Origin: Flavobacterium johnsoniae UW101
GTDB taxonomy: Bacteria > Bacteroidota > Bacteroidia > Flavobacteriales > Flavobacteriaceae
Assembly: GCF_000016645.1 (NCBI RefSeq)
Contig: NC_009441.1
Span: 5,952,001-6,016,000 of the forward strand
Reading direction: 5' to 3'
DNA length: 64,000 nt
This document shows, piece after piece, positions 17,791 to 26,224 of the stretch. The position numbers and the translations under genes are program-made. The notes below the pieces were generated by a model. It was given only the letters and a program-made list of their open reading frames with translations. It was not told the origin of the DNA and ran no database searches. How positions within the stretch are numbered: position 1 is the stretch's first letter; the number at the start of each line of letters is the position of its first letter.

Positions 17791-19104
17791 ATGAGAACCA
17801 AGTCTTTAAAAAAGAACAAAATTAACGTAATCACTCTTGGGTGTTCAAAAAATGTATATGACAGTGAAGTGCTTATGGGACAACTTCGTGCTAACGGAAA
17901 AGAAGTTACACACGAAGCCACTGCTAAGGATGAAGGAAACATTATTGTAATTAACACTTGTGGATTTATTGACAACGCGAAAGCTGAATCAGTAAACATG
18001 ATTTTGGAATATGCTGATAAAAAAGACAAAGGTTTAGTTGATAAAGTTTTCGTTACCGGATGTTTGTCTGAACGTTACAGACCTGATTTAGAAAAAGAAA
18101 TTCCAAATGTGGATCAATATTTTGGTACAACTGAGTTACCTCAATTATTGAAAGCTTTAGGAGCCGATTATAAACATGAATTATTAGGAGAAAGATTAAC
18201 TACAACTCCTAAAAATTATGCCTATTTAAAAATTGCCGAAGGATGCGACAGACCTTGCAGTTTCTGTGCAATTCCGTTAATGAGAGGTTCGCATGTTTCT
18301 CAGCCAATTGAAAAATTAGTTAAAGAAGCACAAGGTTTAGCAAAAAACGGCGTTAAAGAATTAATATTAATTGCTCAGGATTTGACTTATTACGGTTTAG
18401 ATCTTTATAAAAAGAGAAATCTGGCAGAATTATTAGAAGCTTTAGCAGCTGTTGAAGGAATTGAATGGATTCGTCTGCATTATGCTTATCCTACCGGTTT
18501 CCCAATGGATGTTTTGGAATTAATGAAACGCGAGCCAAAAATTTGTAATTATATTGATATTCCATTGCAGCATATTTCAGATTCAATTTTGAAATCAATG
18601 CGTCGTGGTACAACTCAGGCTAAAACAACTCAGTTATTAAAAGATTTCCGTGCTGCAGTTCCGGGAATGGCAATTAGAACTACTTTAATTGTAGGGTATC
18701 CAGGAGAAACGCAGGAAGATTTTGAAATTTTGAAAGAGTTTGTTCAGGAAATGAAGTTTGACAGAATGGGATGTTTTGCATATTCTCATGAAGAAAACAC
18801 TCATGCTTACTTACTTGAAGACGATGTTCCGGACGATGTAAAACAGGCAAGAGCAAATGAAATCATGGAGCTTCAGTCTCAAATTTCATGGGATCTAAAC
18901 CAAGAGAAAGTTGGACAAGTATTTAGATGTATCATTGACAGAAAAGAAGGTGCTCATTTTGTGGGAAGAACAGAATTTGACAGCCCGGATGTTGACAACG
19001 AAGTTTTAATTGACGCATCTAAGCATTATGTAAAAACAGGCGAATTTGTTAATATCAAGATAATTGAAGCAACAGAATTTGATTTATACGGAGAACCTGC
19101 TTAA
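17791..19104 (+). CDS. rimO: Ribosomal protein S12 methylthiotransferase RimO
   Basis: 437 residues with the three-domain layout of methylthiotransferases. The N-terminal UPF0004 domain has cysteines 18, 57 and 91 for the auxiliary 4Fe-4S cluster. The radical SAM core has 'GCDRPCSFCAIPLMRG' (Cys152, 156, 159). A C-terminal TRAM domain covers about 375-437. 'LGCSKNVYDSEVLMG' and 'IPLMRGSHVSQPIE' are RimO-type rather than MiaB-type. It adds a methylthio group to the conserved Asp of ribosomal protein S12. Confidence 0.96.
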   Translation: MRTKSLKKNKINVITLGCSKNVYDSEVLMGQLRANGKEVTHEATAKDEGNIIVINTCGFIDNAKAESVNMILEYADKKDKGLVDKVFVTGCLSERYRPDLEKEIPNVDQYFGTTELPQLLKALGADYKHELLGERLTTTPKNYAYLKIAEGCDRPCSFCAIPLMRGSHVSQPIEKLVKEAQGLAKNGVKELILIAQDLTYYGLDLYKKRNLAELLEALAAVEGIEWIRLHYAYPTGFPMDVLELMKREPKICNYIDIPLQHISDSILKSMRRGTTQAKTTQLLKDFRAAVPGMAIRTTLIVGYPGETQEDFEILKEFVQEMKFDRMGCFAYSHEENTHAYLLEDDVPDDVKQARANEIMELQSQISWDLNQEKVGQVFRCIIDRKEGAHFVGRTEFDSPDVDNEVLIDASKHYVKTGEFVNIKIIEATEFDLYGEPA

Positions 19105-19145
19105 ATTTACCGTAAACAATTGCTAACGCAGACAAAAATATTTTT

Positions 19146-19694
19146 ATGAAACCTATACAAAACTTAATTATTTTAGTTTTTACTTTATTCTGTTTCAACT
19201 CTGTTTCTGCCCAATACGGAAATGGATATGGAAATGGTTACGGCGGGTACGGTAACGGTTATGGCGGATATGGAAGAGGCGGCGGAATGGGCATGGACAG
19301 AAGCATGATGTCTGGACCACAAGCCAACACCAGTAAACCAAAAGAAATTCCTGTTGAAGAAACTGCAGCTAAAATTGTTGAACAAATGAAACCGGCTGTT
19401 AATCTTGACGAACTTCAGTCAATTGCAATTACAAATGTTTTTGCTGACGGCTTAAGAGAACAAGGAATTCTTTTAAAAAATGAAAGCAGCTCTCAGGATC
19501 AGAAAATGGAACAAATGAAAGCTTTGAAAGAAAGCATGACAAAAAAAATCACTGCTTTTTTAAATCCAGATCAGGTAGAAAAATACACTGCTTTTATGGA
19601 AAATTTTAAAGAAATCAAAAAGCCAAAATCTAAGAAGAAAAAAGATAAAGACAATAAAGAAGAAGAAAAACCAGCTGAAAAAATTCAGGAATAA
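19146..19694 (+). CDS. Small secreted Gly/Tyr-rich protein with charged C-terminus
   Basis: 182 residues. The signal peptide is cleaved after VSAQ (about residue 22). Then come repeats of 'GYGNGYGGYG' (24-45), a Met-rich linker, and a helical domain (about 65-160) containing 'AITNVFADGLREQGILLKN' and 'ITAFLNPDQVEKYTAFMENF'. The latter resembles Spy/CpxP-like LTxxQ helices. The tail is Lys/Glu-rich (KKKKDKDNKEEEKPAEK). I do not recognise a named family; a Spy-like periplasmic role is only a suggestion. It lies 41 bases after rimO and 31 before the amidase gene, so the three probably form one transcript. Confidence 0.75.
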   Translation: MKPIQNLIILVFTLFCFNSVSAQYGNGYGNGYGGYGNGYGGYGRGGGMGMDRSMMSGPQANTSKPKEIPVEETAAKIVEQMKPAVNLDELQSIAITNVFADGLREQGILLKNESSSQDQKMEQMKALKESMTKKITAFLNPDQVEKYTAFMENFKEIKKPKSKKKKDKDNKEEEKPAEKIQE

Positions 19695-19725
19695 TTGTTC
19701 CAAACTTCATAAAATGTAAACTATC

Positions 19726-20631
19726 ATGGTAAGAAAACTTTTTTGTTATCTGATCTTAGCAATTATCATAACTTCTTGCTCAACGAATCCATATAAGACT
19801 ACTGAAAAGGCATACGACCAGCAGTTAAAGACTTTAGAAAATCAAATTACAAGCAAAGAAGCTCAGGCAATACCGTCTATAAGTCCGGTTATTATCGACA
19901 CTACTTATGCATCGCAGCTTGGTATTATAAAAGATACTTTATCAAAAACAGGTTCTACTTCTTTATTAAACGGAATTAGTACAGAATGGATTGGTACTGT
20001 AAACTTTAATTTAAGAAAACCAAGTTTTGTAATTATTCATCATACTGCACAGGATTCTTTGCAGCAAACTATCAATACATTTACAAAAACAAGAACTCAG
20101 GTAAGTTCTCACTATATTATTTCTGAAAATGGAAAAGTAGTTCAAATGCTGAATGATTATTTAAGAGCATGGCACGCAGGAAATTCAACTTGGGGAAAAA
20201 ACACTGATTTGAATTCTTCATCTATAGGAATTGAACTTGATAATAATGGTTTTAAACCTTTTACAGAAGCTCAGATAAGCAGTTTGGTTGCTTTGTTGAC
20301 AAAACTAAAAAAAGATTACAACATACCAACTCAAAACTTTTTAGGTCATGCTGATATTGCACCAGGAAGAAAACAAGATCCAAGTGCTTTATTTCCGTGG
20401 AAAACATTAGCCGAAAAAGGTTTCGGAATCTGGCCTGACGCTGTTCTTGAAGAAGCACCATTTGATTTTAAAATTGAACCTGCATTAAGAATTATTGGTT
20501 ATAACACTAAGAATCTTTCGGCAGCAATTCAGGCTTTTAAACTGCATTATATTCAAACCGACACAACTGCAACGCTTGACCGCAAAACAATTGATACGAT
20601 ATATTCTATATATAAAAAACAGATTCAGTAA
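19726..20631 (+). CDS. N-acetylmuramoyl-L-alanine amidase, lipoprotein (AmpD/AmiD type)
   Basis: 301 residues. Lipobox 'IITSCSTNP' (Cys about 18) predicts membrane anchoring. The Amidase_2 domain has zinc ligands in 'FVIIHHTAQDS' (His about 103-104) and in 'FLGHADIAPGRKQDPSALFPW', with the catalytic pattern of the AmpD/PGRP fold. A C-terminal helical segment (about 255-301, 'ALRIIGYNTKNLSAAIQAFK') looks like the peptidoglycan-binding domain seen in AmiD. The enzyme cuts the amide between MurNAc and the peptide stem, probably for cell-wall recycling in the periplasm. A strong terminator follows directly. Confidence 0.92.
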   Translation: MVRKLFCYLILAIIITSCSTNPYKTTEKAYDQQLKTLENQITSKEAQAIPSISPVIIDTTYASQLGIIKDTLSKTGSTSLLNGISTEWIGTVNFNLRKPSFVIIHHTAQDSLQQTINTFTKTRTQVSSHYIISENGKVVQMLNDYLRAWHAGNSTWGKNTDLNSSSIGIELDNNGFKPFTEAQISSLVALLTKLKKDYNIPTQNFLGHADIAPGRKQDPSALFPWKTLAEKGFGIWPDAVLEEAPFDFKIEPALRIIGYNTKNLSAAIQAFKLHYIQTDTTATLDRKTIDTIYSIYKKQIQ

Positions 20632-20652
20632 AGACATCAATTAATAAATATA

Positions 20653-20692
20653 TAAACGCATTTCTAATTTTATAGGAATGCGTTTTTTTTTT
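20653..20692 (+). terminator. Intrinsic terminator after the amidase gene
   Basis: Stem 'aacgcattt'/'gaatgcgtt' (20655-20665 with 20674-20684) followed by more than ten T residues. Confidence 0.85.
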
Positions 20693-20733
20693 TAGCCGCA
20701 GATTAAGAGGATTATAAAGATTATTATTCTCTT
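20693..20733. repeat. Dispersed repeat unit (gccgcagattaagaggatta)
   Basis: The sequence matches the style of the repeat at 51464-51525 and the one at 3096-3160 (gc-c-cagatta-aggatta-aagatta). It lies in the 416-base gap between the amidase gene and the porin gene, which holds only repeats and two terminators. Confidence 0.45.
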
Positions 20734-20743
20734 CACTAGGCCT

Positions 20744-20914
20744 ATTTTTTGCCTCGAATTTCACGAATTTTTACTAATTATTTACAGAGTAACAAGTACG
20801 TAAAAATGTATTTCAAAGTTTGTGTAAAGAAAATTTGTTAAAAATTTTTCATCCTGCTGTATAAAAACAAGCAAAATTTAATTCGCGGCAATTCGTGAAA
20901 TTCACGGCAAAAAA
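20744..20914. repeat. Inverted repeat of the cgaattcacg family
   Basis: Arms 'tttgcctcgaatttcacgaa' and 'ttcgtgaaattcacggcaaa' are nearly perfect inverses about 120 bases apart. They share 'gcc-cgaatt-cac' with the element at 2134-2211. The material between includes 'cagagtaacaagtacgt', again similar to 2091-2130. It could be a small non-autonomous mobile repeat; no transposase is present. Confidence 0.5.
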
Positions 20915-20979
20915 CCTCAACCAAAGATTAAACAATCAATTTAATTCTTTTATCTCTAATCTATTAGAAACAGCAATAA

Positions 20980-21031
20980 AAAAGCTGCCAAAACATTAAT
21001 ATGTTTCGACAGCTCCAAAAAAAAAAAAAAA
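20980..21031 (-). terminator. Intrinsic terminator of the BBP2 porin gene
   Basis: On the minus strand a hairpin with arms 'agctgtcgaaacat' and 'atgttttggcagct' ends in TTTTTT. A run of about 15 A (plus strand, 21017-21031) lies between the hairpin and the stop codon. Confidence 0.75.
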
Positions 21032-21047
21032 ATATCAATCTTTATCT

Positions 21048-22139
21048 CTAGAAAGAGTATGTTGTAGCAATTAATCCGAAGAATGAACCTCCTGTTGGAG
21101 CACCGTCTTTATCTAAAAAGATATCTTCAGAAGCAGCGTCGTATCTTAACTCGGGAATTATTGTCAATTTCCCTACTTTATAGTTTAATGAAATTGTATT
21201 AGCAAATACACTTGATCCTGTTAATGTTCCTAAACTTGGAGCAGCATCTTTAGCATCAAAATATTCCATTCTGTAAGCCAATAACAATGATGGGCTGAAT
21301 GAGTAATTTGCGTATCCTACTAATGAGAACCATTCGCCGTCTAATGTGCTGTCAAAATCATGTTTTGTTTTAGCATAGGTTGCATTTAAACCCAATCCAA
21401 AACTATCGCTGATAGTTTTTGAAGCAGTTAAATCGAACTGTGTTTTATTTTCATTTGAAACAGGAATCAAACTTCCCGGCGTAGGGTTTGTACTTCCTGA
21501 TGTAAAATTTAAATAAGCACTTCCAGTTTCACCTATATACCCAACTTGTCCGATATATGTTTTTTGGCTTGATCCGGCATCCATTGCAGATTTAAAGTCA
21601 GTTGGGTTGGTTATACCCAGCATGGCAGTAAATTTACCTGCAGTATATTGTGCTTTTACCCCTGTATTAAAAAATGGCCCATAAGAGAAAGCGTATGACA
21701 TACTGTAGTTTTTATTGTCTACAGCATCTAACACTTCGTATCCAATGTGAGTACCAAAACTACCTGCAACCACTTTAAATTCGTCTGTAATCTGGTAAGT
21801 AAAAAATAATTGTTTAATTAAAAATTTAGCATTAATATCTTTATCTGTTGTTTCATTGTATGAAAATTCCCCTGCTCTTTTCCCGAATCCTAAGTCAACA
21901 AAAACAGAAGCTTTTCCGAAAGTATGACTTGCTTCGATCGAAGCCATTCCTAATTCAAATGAATCCTGTGAGTTGGTAAAGCTCGTTAATCCATTCATTT
22001 GTTTAGAAAAATCATATTTATAGTATGCATCTGCAGACCCTCCCCAAGTTGTTGCCGGCGGAGTTGATGTTTCATCCTCTTGCGCAAAAGCAAAAGAACT
22101 CGTTAACGTGGCAGCTAAAACGTAAAATACTTTTTTCAT
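21048..22139 (-). CDS. Outer-membrane beta-barrel porin, BBP2/OmpL-like
   Basis: 363 residues. The signal peptide 'MKKVFYVLAATLTSSFAFAQ' precedes a barrel beginning 'TWGGSADAYYKYDF', which is typical of the putative beta-barrel porin-2 family of Bacteroidota. Further family-like stretches are 'FELGMASIEASHTFGKASVFVDLGFG', 'YGPFFNTGVKAQY', 'GLGLNATYA' and 'LTIIPELRYD', and the protein ends in aromatic 'ATTYSF'. Members often lie near ammonium transporters, but none is in this window. The gene is monocistronic, with its own terminator. Transport substrate is unknown. Confidence 0.85.
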   Translation of the reverse strand: MKKVFYVLAATLTSSFAFAQEDETSTPPATTWGGSADAYYKYDFSKQMNGLTSFTNSQDSFELGMASIEASHTFGKASVFVDLGFGKRAGEFSYNETTDKDINAKFLIKQLFFTYQITDEFKVVAGSFGTHIGYEVLDAVDNKNYSMSYAFSYGPFFNTGVKAQYTAGKFTAMLGITNPTDFKSAMDAGSSQKTYIGQVGYIGETGSAYLNFTSGSTNPTPGSLIPVSNENKTQFDLTASKTISDSFGLGLNATYAKTKHDFDSTLDGEWFSLVGYANYSFSPSLLLAYRMEYFDAKDAAPSLGTLTGSSVFANTISLNYKVGKLTIIPELRYDAASEDIFLDKDGAPTGGSFFGLIATTYSF

Positions 22140-22680
22140 GTGTTAATTGGTTTTTAGTTATTAATTGATTTTGGTTAGTTAATCTTTTATATATCTATTT
22201 AATAGTATAAGTCATTTTTAAAACCTTGAATCTTCCCCTAAAACCTCTTCATTTTCATTAGCGAATTTATTAACTTTTGTATGAGTAGAATAATTGAAAA
22301 CTACTTTTTTGACGTTTTCAATGAAGAATTATGGATTACAAAAATTAAACTGCCAATAATTGTTATTTGGCATTTATAGCGTTTTGTTTTTGAAAAATCA
22401 ACAACGCATTTCAAACCTTAAAACCAAAAAATACAGGGTAATTTAAAATTTACAATGAAAAAACAGACACAAAACAGACTTAAAAACAATTTCAAAAACA
22501 AAATACCCCATAAAAAAATGGGGTACTGATTAAAAAATAAAAAAACAACAAACAAAAGGACTTAATTTTACACTTATCAAAAACCTCACAAACAGACAAT
22601 AATTTTTCCTACAAAAACACATACTCAAATTCACTCATTAAAACATGCTTGACTATCAAATTTTAGAGAATACAAAAACA
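22140..22680. other. AT-rich intergenic region without visible genes
   Basis: About 540 bases between the porin gene start and the mannan-locus terminator. No convincing coding frame, RNA gene or long repeat is visible. The part nearest 22140 must hold the porin promoter, but I find no good TTG/TAnnTTTG pair. Confidence 0.5.
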
Positions 22681-22710
22681 AAAAAGCCTGCTCAAATTTG
22701 AACAGGCTTT
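22681..22710 (-). terminator. Terminator of the minus-strand glycosidase pair
   Basis: Arms 'aaagcctg' (22683-22690) and 'caggcttt' (22703-22710) enclose a further short palindrome, with T-rich sequence downstream on the minus strand. It ends the GH27-GH5 transcript. Confidence 0.75.
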
Positions 22711-22733
22711 CAATTTATACAAAGAGCTTTTTA

Positions 22734-23702
22734 TCACTCTTGATTATTATATTTTCTTAAAAACTCTCTAACCTCTATTCCAGATTCTTTTAAATCTTCA
22801 TCTTTCCACTTCCCTTCAGATTTTGCTGATTTTTTCAGAATAGAACATGTTTCGTCTTTATCAGAAACTGACCAGGTAATCCAGCTGAGTTTTTTAGCCT
22901 CCATCCAGTCAATATATTCCTGCCAGGCTTTTACATTTAGCGGACCGTCTCCAGAAGCTTCCATCCCTGCTGATTCTGAAATAAAAATTGGCAGACCTCT
23001 TTTTATTGCTTCATCTGTTTTATCTCTTAAATCTTTACCATGTGTTGCTGCATAAAAATGCATGGTATACATTATATTGTTGTATCCTAAAATTGGATCT
23101 TCTGCCGGAAGGTCAACATCCTGATCCCAATGCGGACTTCCAACCAAAATAATATTATTTGGATCATTTTCTCTAATAACGCGTATTACTTCCTCTGAGT
23201 AGGTTTTAACTTCCCACCAGGTTTCATAATCGGGTTCATTAAATATCTCATATATAATATTAGGATACTTGGCATATTTTTTAGACATCTCGGCAAAAAA
23301 TTCTTTTGCCTCTTTAAGGTTGATATTATGACTGTGCCAATCGATAATTACATATATATCTGATTTTATGGCACCGTTTACAACAGCTTCTATTTTTTCT
23401 TTTGAAAACTTCGGATCTTTTATATAGGAGTATTCTCCAAGTTCAATTCCCATTGCGGCGCGAACCACATTGCATTTAAAATCTTTTTTCAGCCAGCTTA
23501 CTGCTTTTTCATTGTAAAATCTCGGCCACATACTATGCCAGCCAAAACTTAAACCACGCAGCACTATTGGCTGATTGTTTTGATCTACCAATTGAATTCC
23601 TAAAACACTTAACTGGCCATGTTCTTTTACAAACTGTGCCTGCGAGAAACAACAGATTAATAAAAGAGCCGCTGTAATTAAATTTTTTTTTAACTTAATC
23701 AT
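22734..23702 (-). CDS. GH5 family secreted endo-glycanase (subfamily 2-like)
   Basis: 322 residues. Signal peptide with cleavage after FSQAQ. The (beta/alpha)8 GH5 fold shows 'VLRGLSFGWHSMWPRFYN', 'VVRAAMGIE', 'VIIDWHSHN', the acid/base Glu156 in 'IYEIFNEPDYE', 'MYTMHFYAATHG' and the probable nucleophile Glu243 in 'PIFISESAGMEASGDG'. The layout fits GH5_2 (classically endo-beta-1,4-glucanase), but the nucleophile context ESAG instead of the common TEWG is unusual. In this locus it may cut glucose-containing stretches of glucomannan. It follows the GH27 gene by 10 bases. Confidence 0.88.
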   Translation of the reverse strand: MIKLKKNLITAALLLICCFSQAQFVKEHGQLSVLGIQLVDQNNQPIVLRGLSFGWHSMWPRFYNEKAVSWLKKDFKCNVVRAAMGIELGEYSYIKDPKFSKEKIEAVVNGAIKSDIYVIIDWHSHNINLKEAKEFFAEMSKKYAKYPNIIYEIFNEPDYETWWEVKTYSEEVIRVIRENDPNNIILVGSPHWDQDVDLPAEDPILGYNNIMYTMHFYAATHGKDLRDKTDEAIKRGLPIFISESAGMEASGDGPLNVKAWQEYIDWMEAKKLSWITWSVSDKDETCSILKKSAKSEGKWKDEDLKESGIEVREFLRKYNNQE

Positions 23703-23712
23703 ATCATTATTT

Positions 23713-24948
23713 TTAAAGAGATAGTTTCAATGTTATGCAGTCATGAGAAGCTAACTCTGCCGTAAAGTTCTTTTTGGTGCTTCCTGCTTCTTTATTTGTC
23801 CAAAGATTTTTTAGCTTGAATGCTGTTTTATTAAAATCAGCTTCGTAACCAAAATCAACATCTTTAAAAGTATTCTTTTTCCAGTCGAAATTAATCTTTT
23901 TAGAAACATCACTTCTATTTAAAAAAGTTACTGCCCAATTTCCATCAGACAAAGGTTTTACCCAAACTTCTAAACCGTCTTCAGCAGAATGTTTAAATCC
24001 TTGTATTCCTAATTTATCCTGATTTATCGCGATTAACTCCTTGTTTGTTAAAATTGCCAAGGTTTCTTTAGACATTTTTCTATAGTCATTTCCGGTAAAC
24101 AATGGTGAAGAAAGCATACACCACATAGCAAAATGCGATTTATCTTCGGTATCGTTCATTTCGTTGCCTACTTCCATCATATCAAAATCATTCCAATGAT
24201 CCGGGCCGGAATATTTACGGATATCTTTTCGCATTTCGGCAATTTTCATGAATCCCCACGAAGACCAATTTTCAGGATGTTTGAATTCGCAGTCAAAACA
24301 AGGATAAATATCGCCGGATATTCTCCAAAGATTTCCAACTGGTTTACCCCACTCCCACGGCTGATTATCACCCCATTCGCAAAGACTGAAAACAATTGGT
24401 CTTCCAGCAGTTTTTAAAGCATTACTCATTGTGGTATAAGCTTCTGGCGCTGTTATGCCTTTTGTATTACACCAATCGTATTTTAAAAAATCAATTCCAA
24501 GTTTGGCATAAAAACGAGCATCCTGATATTCGTAACCGCGAGTCCCGGGATATCCTGCACAAGTCTGCGTACCTGCGCAATTATACAACCCAAATTTTAA
24601 ACCTTTGCTGTGTACATAATCTATAAGAGCTTTCATTCCGTTAGGAAATTTAGCCGGATCAGGAACCAGATCGCCATTTGCATCACGTTCCTTTGTCATC
24701 CAGCCGTCATCTAAAACTATATAATTATAGCCTGCAGCAGCTAAGCCAGACGAAACCATAATATCTGCTGTTTCTTTTACCAGTTTCTCATCTATATTAG
24801 CTGCAAAAGTATTCCATGAATTCCATCCCATTGGCGGTGTCATGGCAAGACCTTCAAATTTACCTCCTGTTTGTGTGTGCGTATTTCCTTGGCTGAAGCC
24901 AAAATTAAATGAGCTCAAAACAGCTAATAGTACTATTGTTTTTTTCAT
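23713..24948 (-). CDS. GH27 alpha-galactosidase, secreted
   Basis: 411 residues. Signal peptide up to about residue 20. GH27 hallmarks: 'MTPPMGWNSWNTFAANIDE', 'YIVLDDGWM', nucleophile Asp158 in 'GIDFLKYDWCNTKG', and acid/base Asp256 in 'DHWNDFDMMEVGN', followed by a C-terminal beta-sandwich. It removes alpha-1,6-linked galactose side chains; in this context the substrate is galactomannan or its oligosaccharides. The signal lacks a lipobox, so a periplasmic location is likely. It forms a two-gene unit with the downstream GH5 gene. Confidence 0.94.
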   Translation of the reverse strand: MKKTIVLLAVLSSFNFGFSQGNTHTQTGGKFEGLAMTPPMGWNSWNTFAANIDEKLVKETADIMVSSGLAAAGYNYIVLDDGWMTKERDANGDLVPDPAKFPNGMKALIDYVHSKGLKFGLYNCAGTQTCAGYPGTRGYEYQDARFYAKLGIDFLKYDWCNTKGITAPEAYTTMSNALKTAGRPIVFSLCEWGDNQPWEWGKPVGNLWRISGDIYPCFDCEFKHPENWSSWGFMKIAEMRKDIRKYSGPDHWNDFDMMEVGNEMNDTEDKSHFAMWCMLSSPLFTGNDYRKMSKETLAILTNKELIAINQDKLGIQGFKHSAEDGLEVWVKPLSDGNWAVTFLNRSDVSKKINFDWKKNTFKDVDFGYEADFNKTAFKLKNLWTNKEAGSTKKNFTAELASHDCITLKLSL

Positions 24949-25009
24949 TTTACTTTATTTTTGATATTTTGTTTATTATGGGCTTATAGAAATATTTAAA
25001 TAATATATA

Positions 25010-25041
25010 AAAAACTCCAAATCGATGTCTCGAATTGGAGT
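25010..25041 (-). terminator. Terminator after the T9SS protein gene
   Basis: Arms 'actccaaatcga' (25014-25025) and 'tcgaattggagt' (25030-25041) form a hairpin, followed on the minus strand by TTTTTTATAT. Confidence 0.8.
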
Positions 25042-25066
25042 CCTTTCTTTTAAGAAGAACATTTTT

Positions 25067-26029
25067 TTAATTCACAGCTAAGTTTTTAGTCTTCACAGTT
25101 CCATTTGCGTATGTTATCTGAAAAATATAAACACCAGTAGTTAATGACGGTATAGCGTTTCTAAGCGGAATGGATGTGTATGAATTCGTTAAAGAAAAGC
25201 TTAGTTTTAAAACACCTGAACTGTCATAAATTCTGCATGTTGCTACAGATTGTGAAGAAACTGCATTTGCTGTAATTGTTATATTACCATTACTATATGG
25301 GTTTGGTGACAACGTAAAATCATAATTTGTTCCCGGATTAGGAGTAGTATTAGCACAACCTGTTAAATTTAATGAAACCGAATTACCGTATGAAGTCGAT
25401 GACAAAGTATTTGACTGACATCCTGATATTGGGGTTGTTTCTGTTATATTATATATAAAATAAGGCTGTCCGTTTAATGGCAGTTTTAATTCGAAAACAT
25501 TTTTAGAGGTTTGAGTTATTACAATACTTGCATCTGCTATAGTTGGTGTAATTGAAAAATTGGTATTTGAACTCGGGTTTGGATTAGGAGTTACTGTTAG
25601 TACTATAATATGATATTGAGATGTACAGTAATCATTTGTTTTTGAAACTACATAACTAGGCTGTACGGGCATTTGCGGTGAAATAAACGCTAATTGTCTT
25701 TTTGCAACTACTACACCGGCATTTTTAAATTGTGCAGTAAGAGTATCTCCTGTGGCAATAAATCCCGGGCTTTTGTATACTACTTTAGAAAGAGACAAAG
25801 GCGACGGATTTCCTGTAAAGGTTACTGCAGGATCTGTACACGACCATACTACTTCATCATATACTGTATTTGCCGGAGCAGTAACCGTGTAAGTGGGATT
25901 TGAAGCTAAACAGTAAGGATTTAAACCTAAAATTTCCTGAGCATTTAAATTAAAGCTCATTAAAATTAAGATAAAGCTCAACAAACGAAGTTTTTGTTTT
26001 GTTGAAAACTGAGAGTCATTTTTTTTCAT
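25067..26029 (-). CDS. Secreted protein of unknown function with T9SS type A sorting domain
   Basis: 320 residues. A longer than usual signal region (hydrophobic 'LLSFILILMSFNLNAQ', residues about 16-31) is followed by two Ig/PKD-like beta-rich segments with paired cysteines ('SLNPYC' type, 'DYCTSQYHIIVLTV', 'SGCQSNTLSSTSYG'). The C-terminal 80 residues, 'FTLSPNPYSNGNITITA' to 'YANGTVKTKNLAVN', form the T9SS type A sorting domain, so the protein should be exported to the surface. There is no catalytic motif. It is flanked by hairpin terminators on both sides, so it is transcribed alone within the mannan locus. A glycan-binding role is a guess from location. Confidence 0.75.
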   Translation of the reverse strand: MKKNDSQFSTKQKLRLLSFILILMSFNLNAQEILGLNPYCLASNPTYTVTAPANTVYDEVVWSCTDPAVTFTGNPSPLSLSKVVYKSPGFIATGDTLTAQFKNAGVVVAKRQLAFISPQMPVQPSYVVSKTNDYCTSQYHIIVLTVTPNPNPSSNTNFSITPTIADASIVITQTSKNVFELKLPLNGQPYFIYNITETTPISGCQSNTLSSTSYGNSVSLNLTGCANTTPNPGTNYDFTLSPNPYSNGNITITANAVSSQSVATCRIYDSSGVLKLSFSLTNSYTSIPLRNAIPSLTTGVYIFQITYANGTVKTKNLAVN

Positions 26030-26156
26030 AATTTTTTCTTTTTGATTTGTTAGAAGGAACTAAATTTAACCAGAAAAAAACATCAAAAAAGATACTATTT
26101 TTTCAAAAAACAATACTAAAACAACTATATAAAAACCTCAATATCAAAACAATAAA

Positions 26157-26193
26157 AAAATATTCCCTAATTGAGTAGATTAGGGAATATTTA
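26157..26193 (-). terminator. Terminator of the susC-susD-SGBP operon
   Basis: Arms 'aaatattccctaat' and 'attagggaatattt' form a long hairpin just after the glycan-binding lipoprotein gene. Confidence 0.75.
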
Positions 26194-26224
26194 AACAAAA
26201 CTCAAAACCAAAAAAAAATGATTT

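Noticed and set aside
21017..21031. Poly-A tract as a possible phase-variation switch
   Set aside because: It lies between a stop codon and a terminator hairpin, not in a promoter or coding start, so slippage would have no obvious consequence.
20632..21047. Insertion sequence remnant
   Set aside because: No transposase fragment is present; the gap is explained by two terminators and palindromic repeats.
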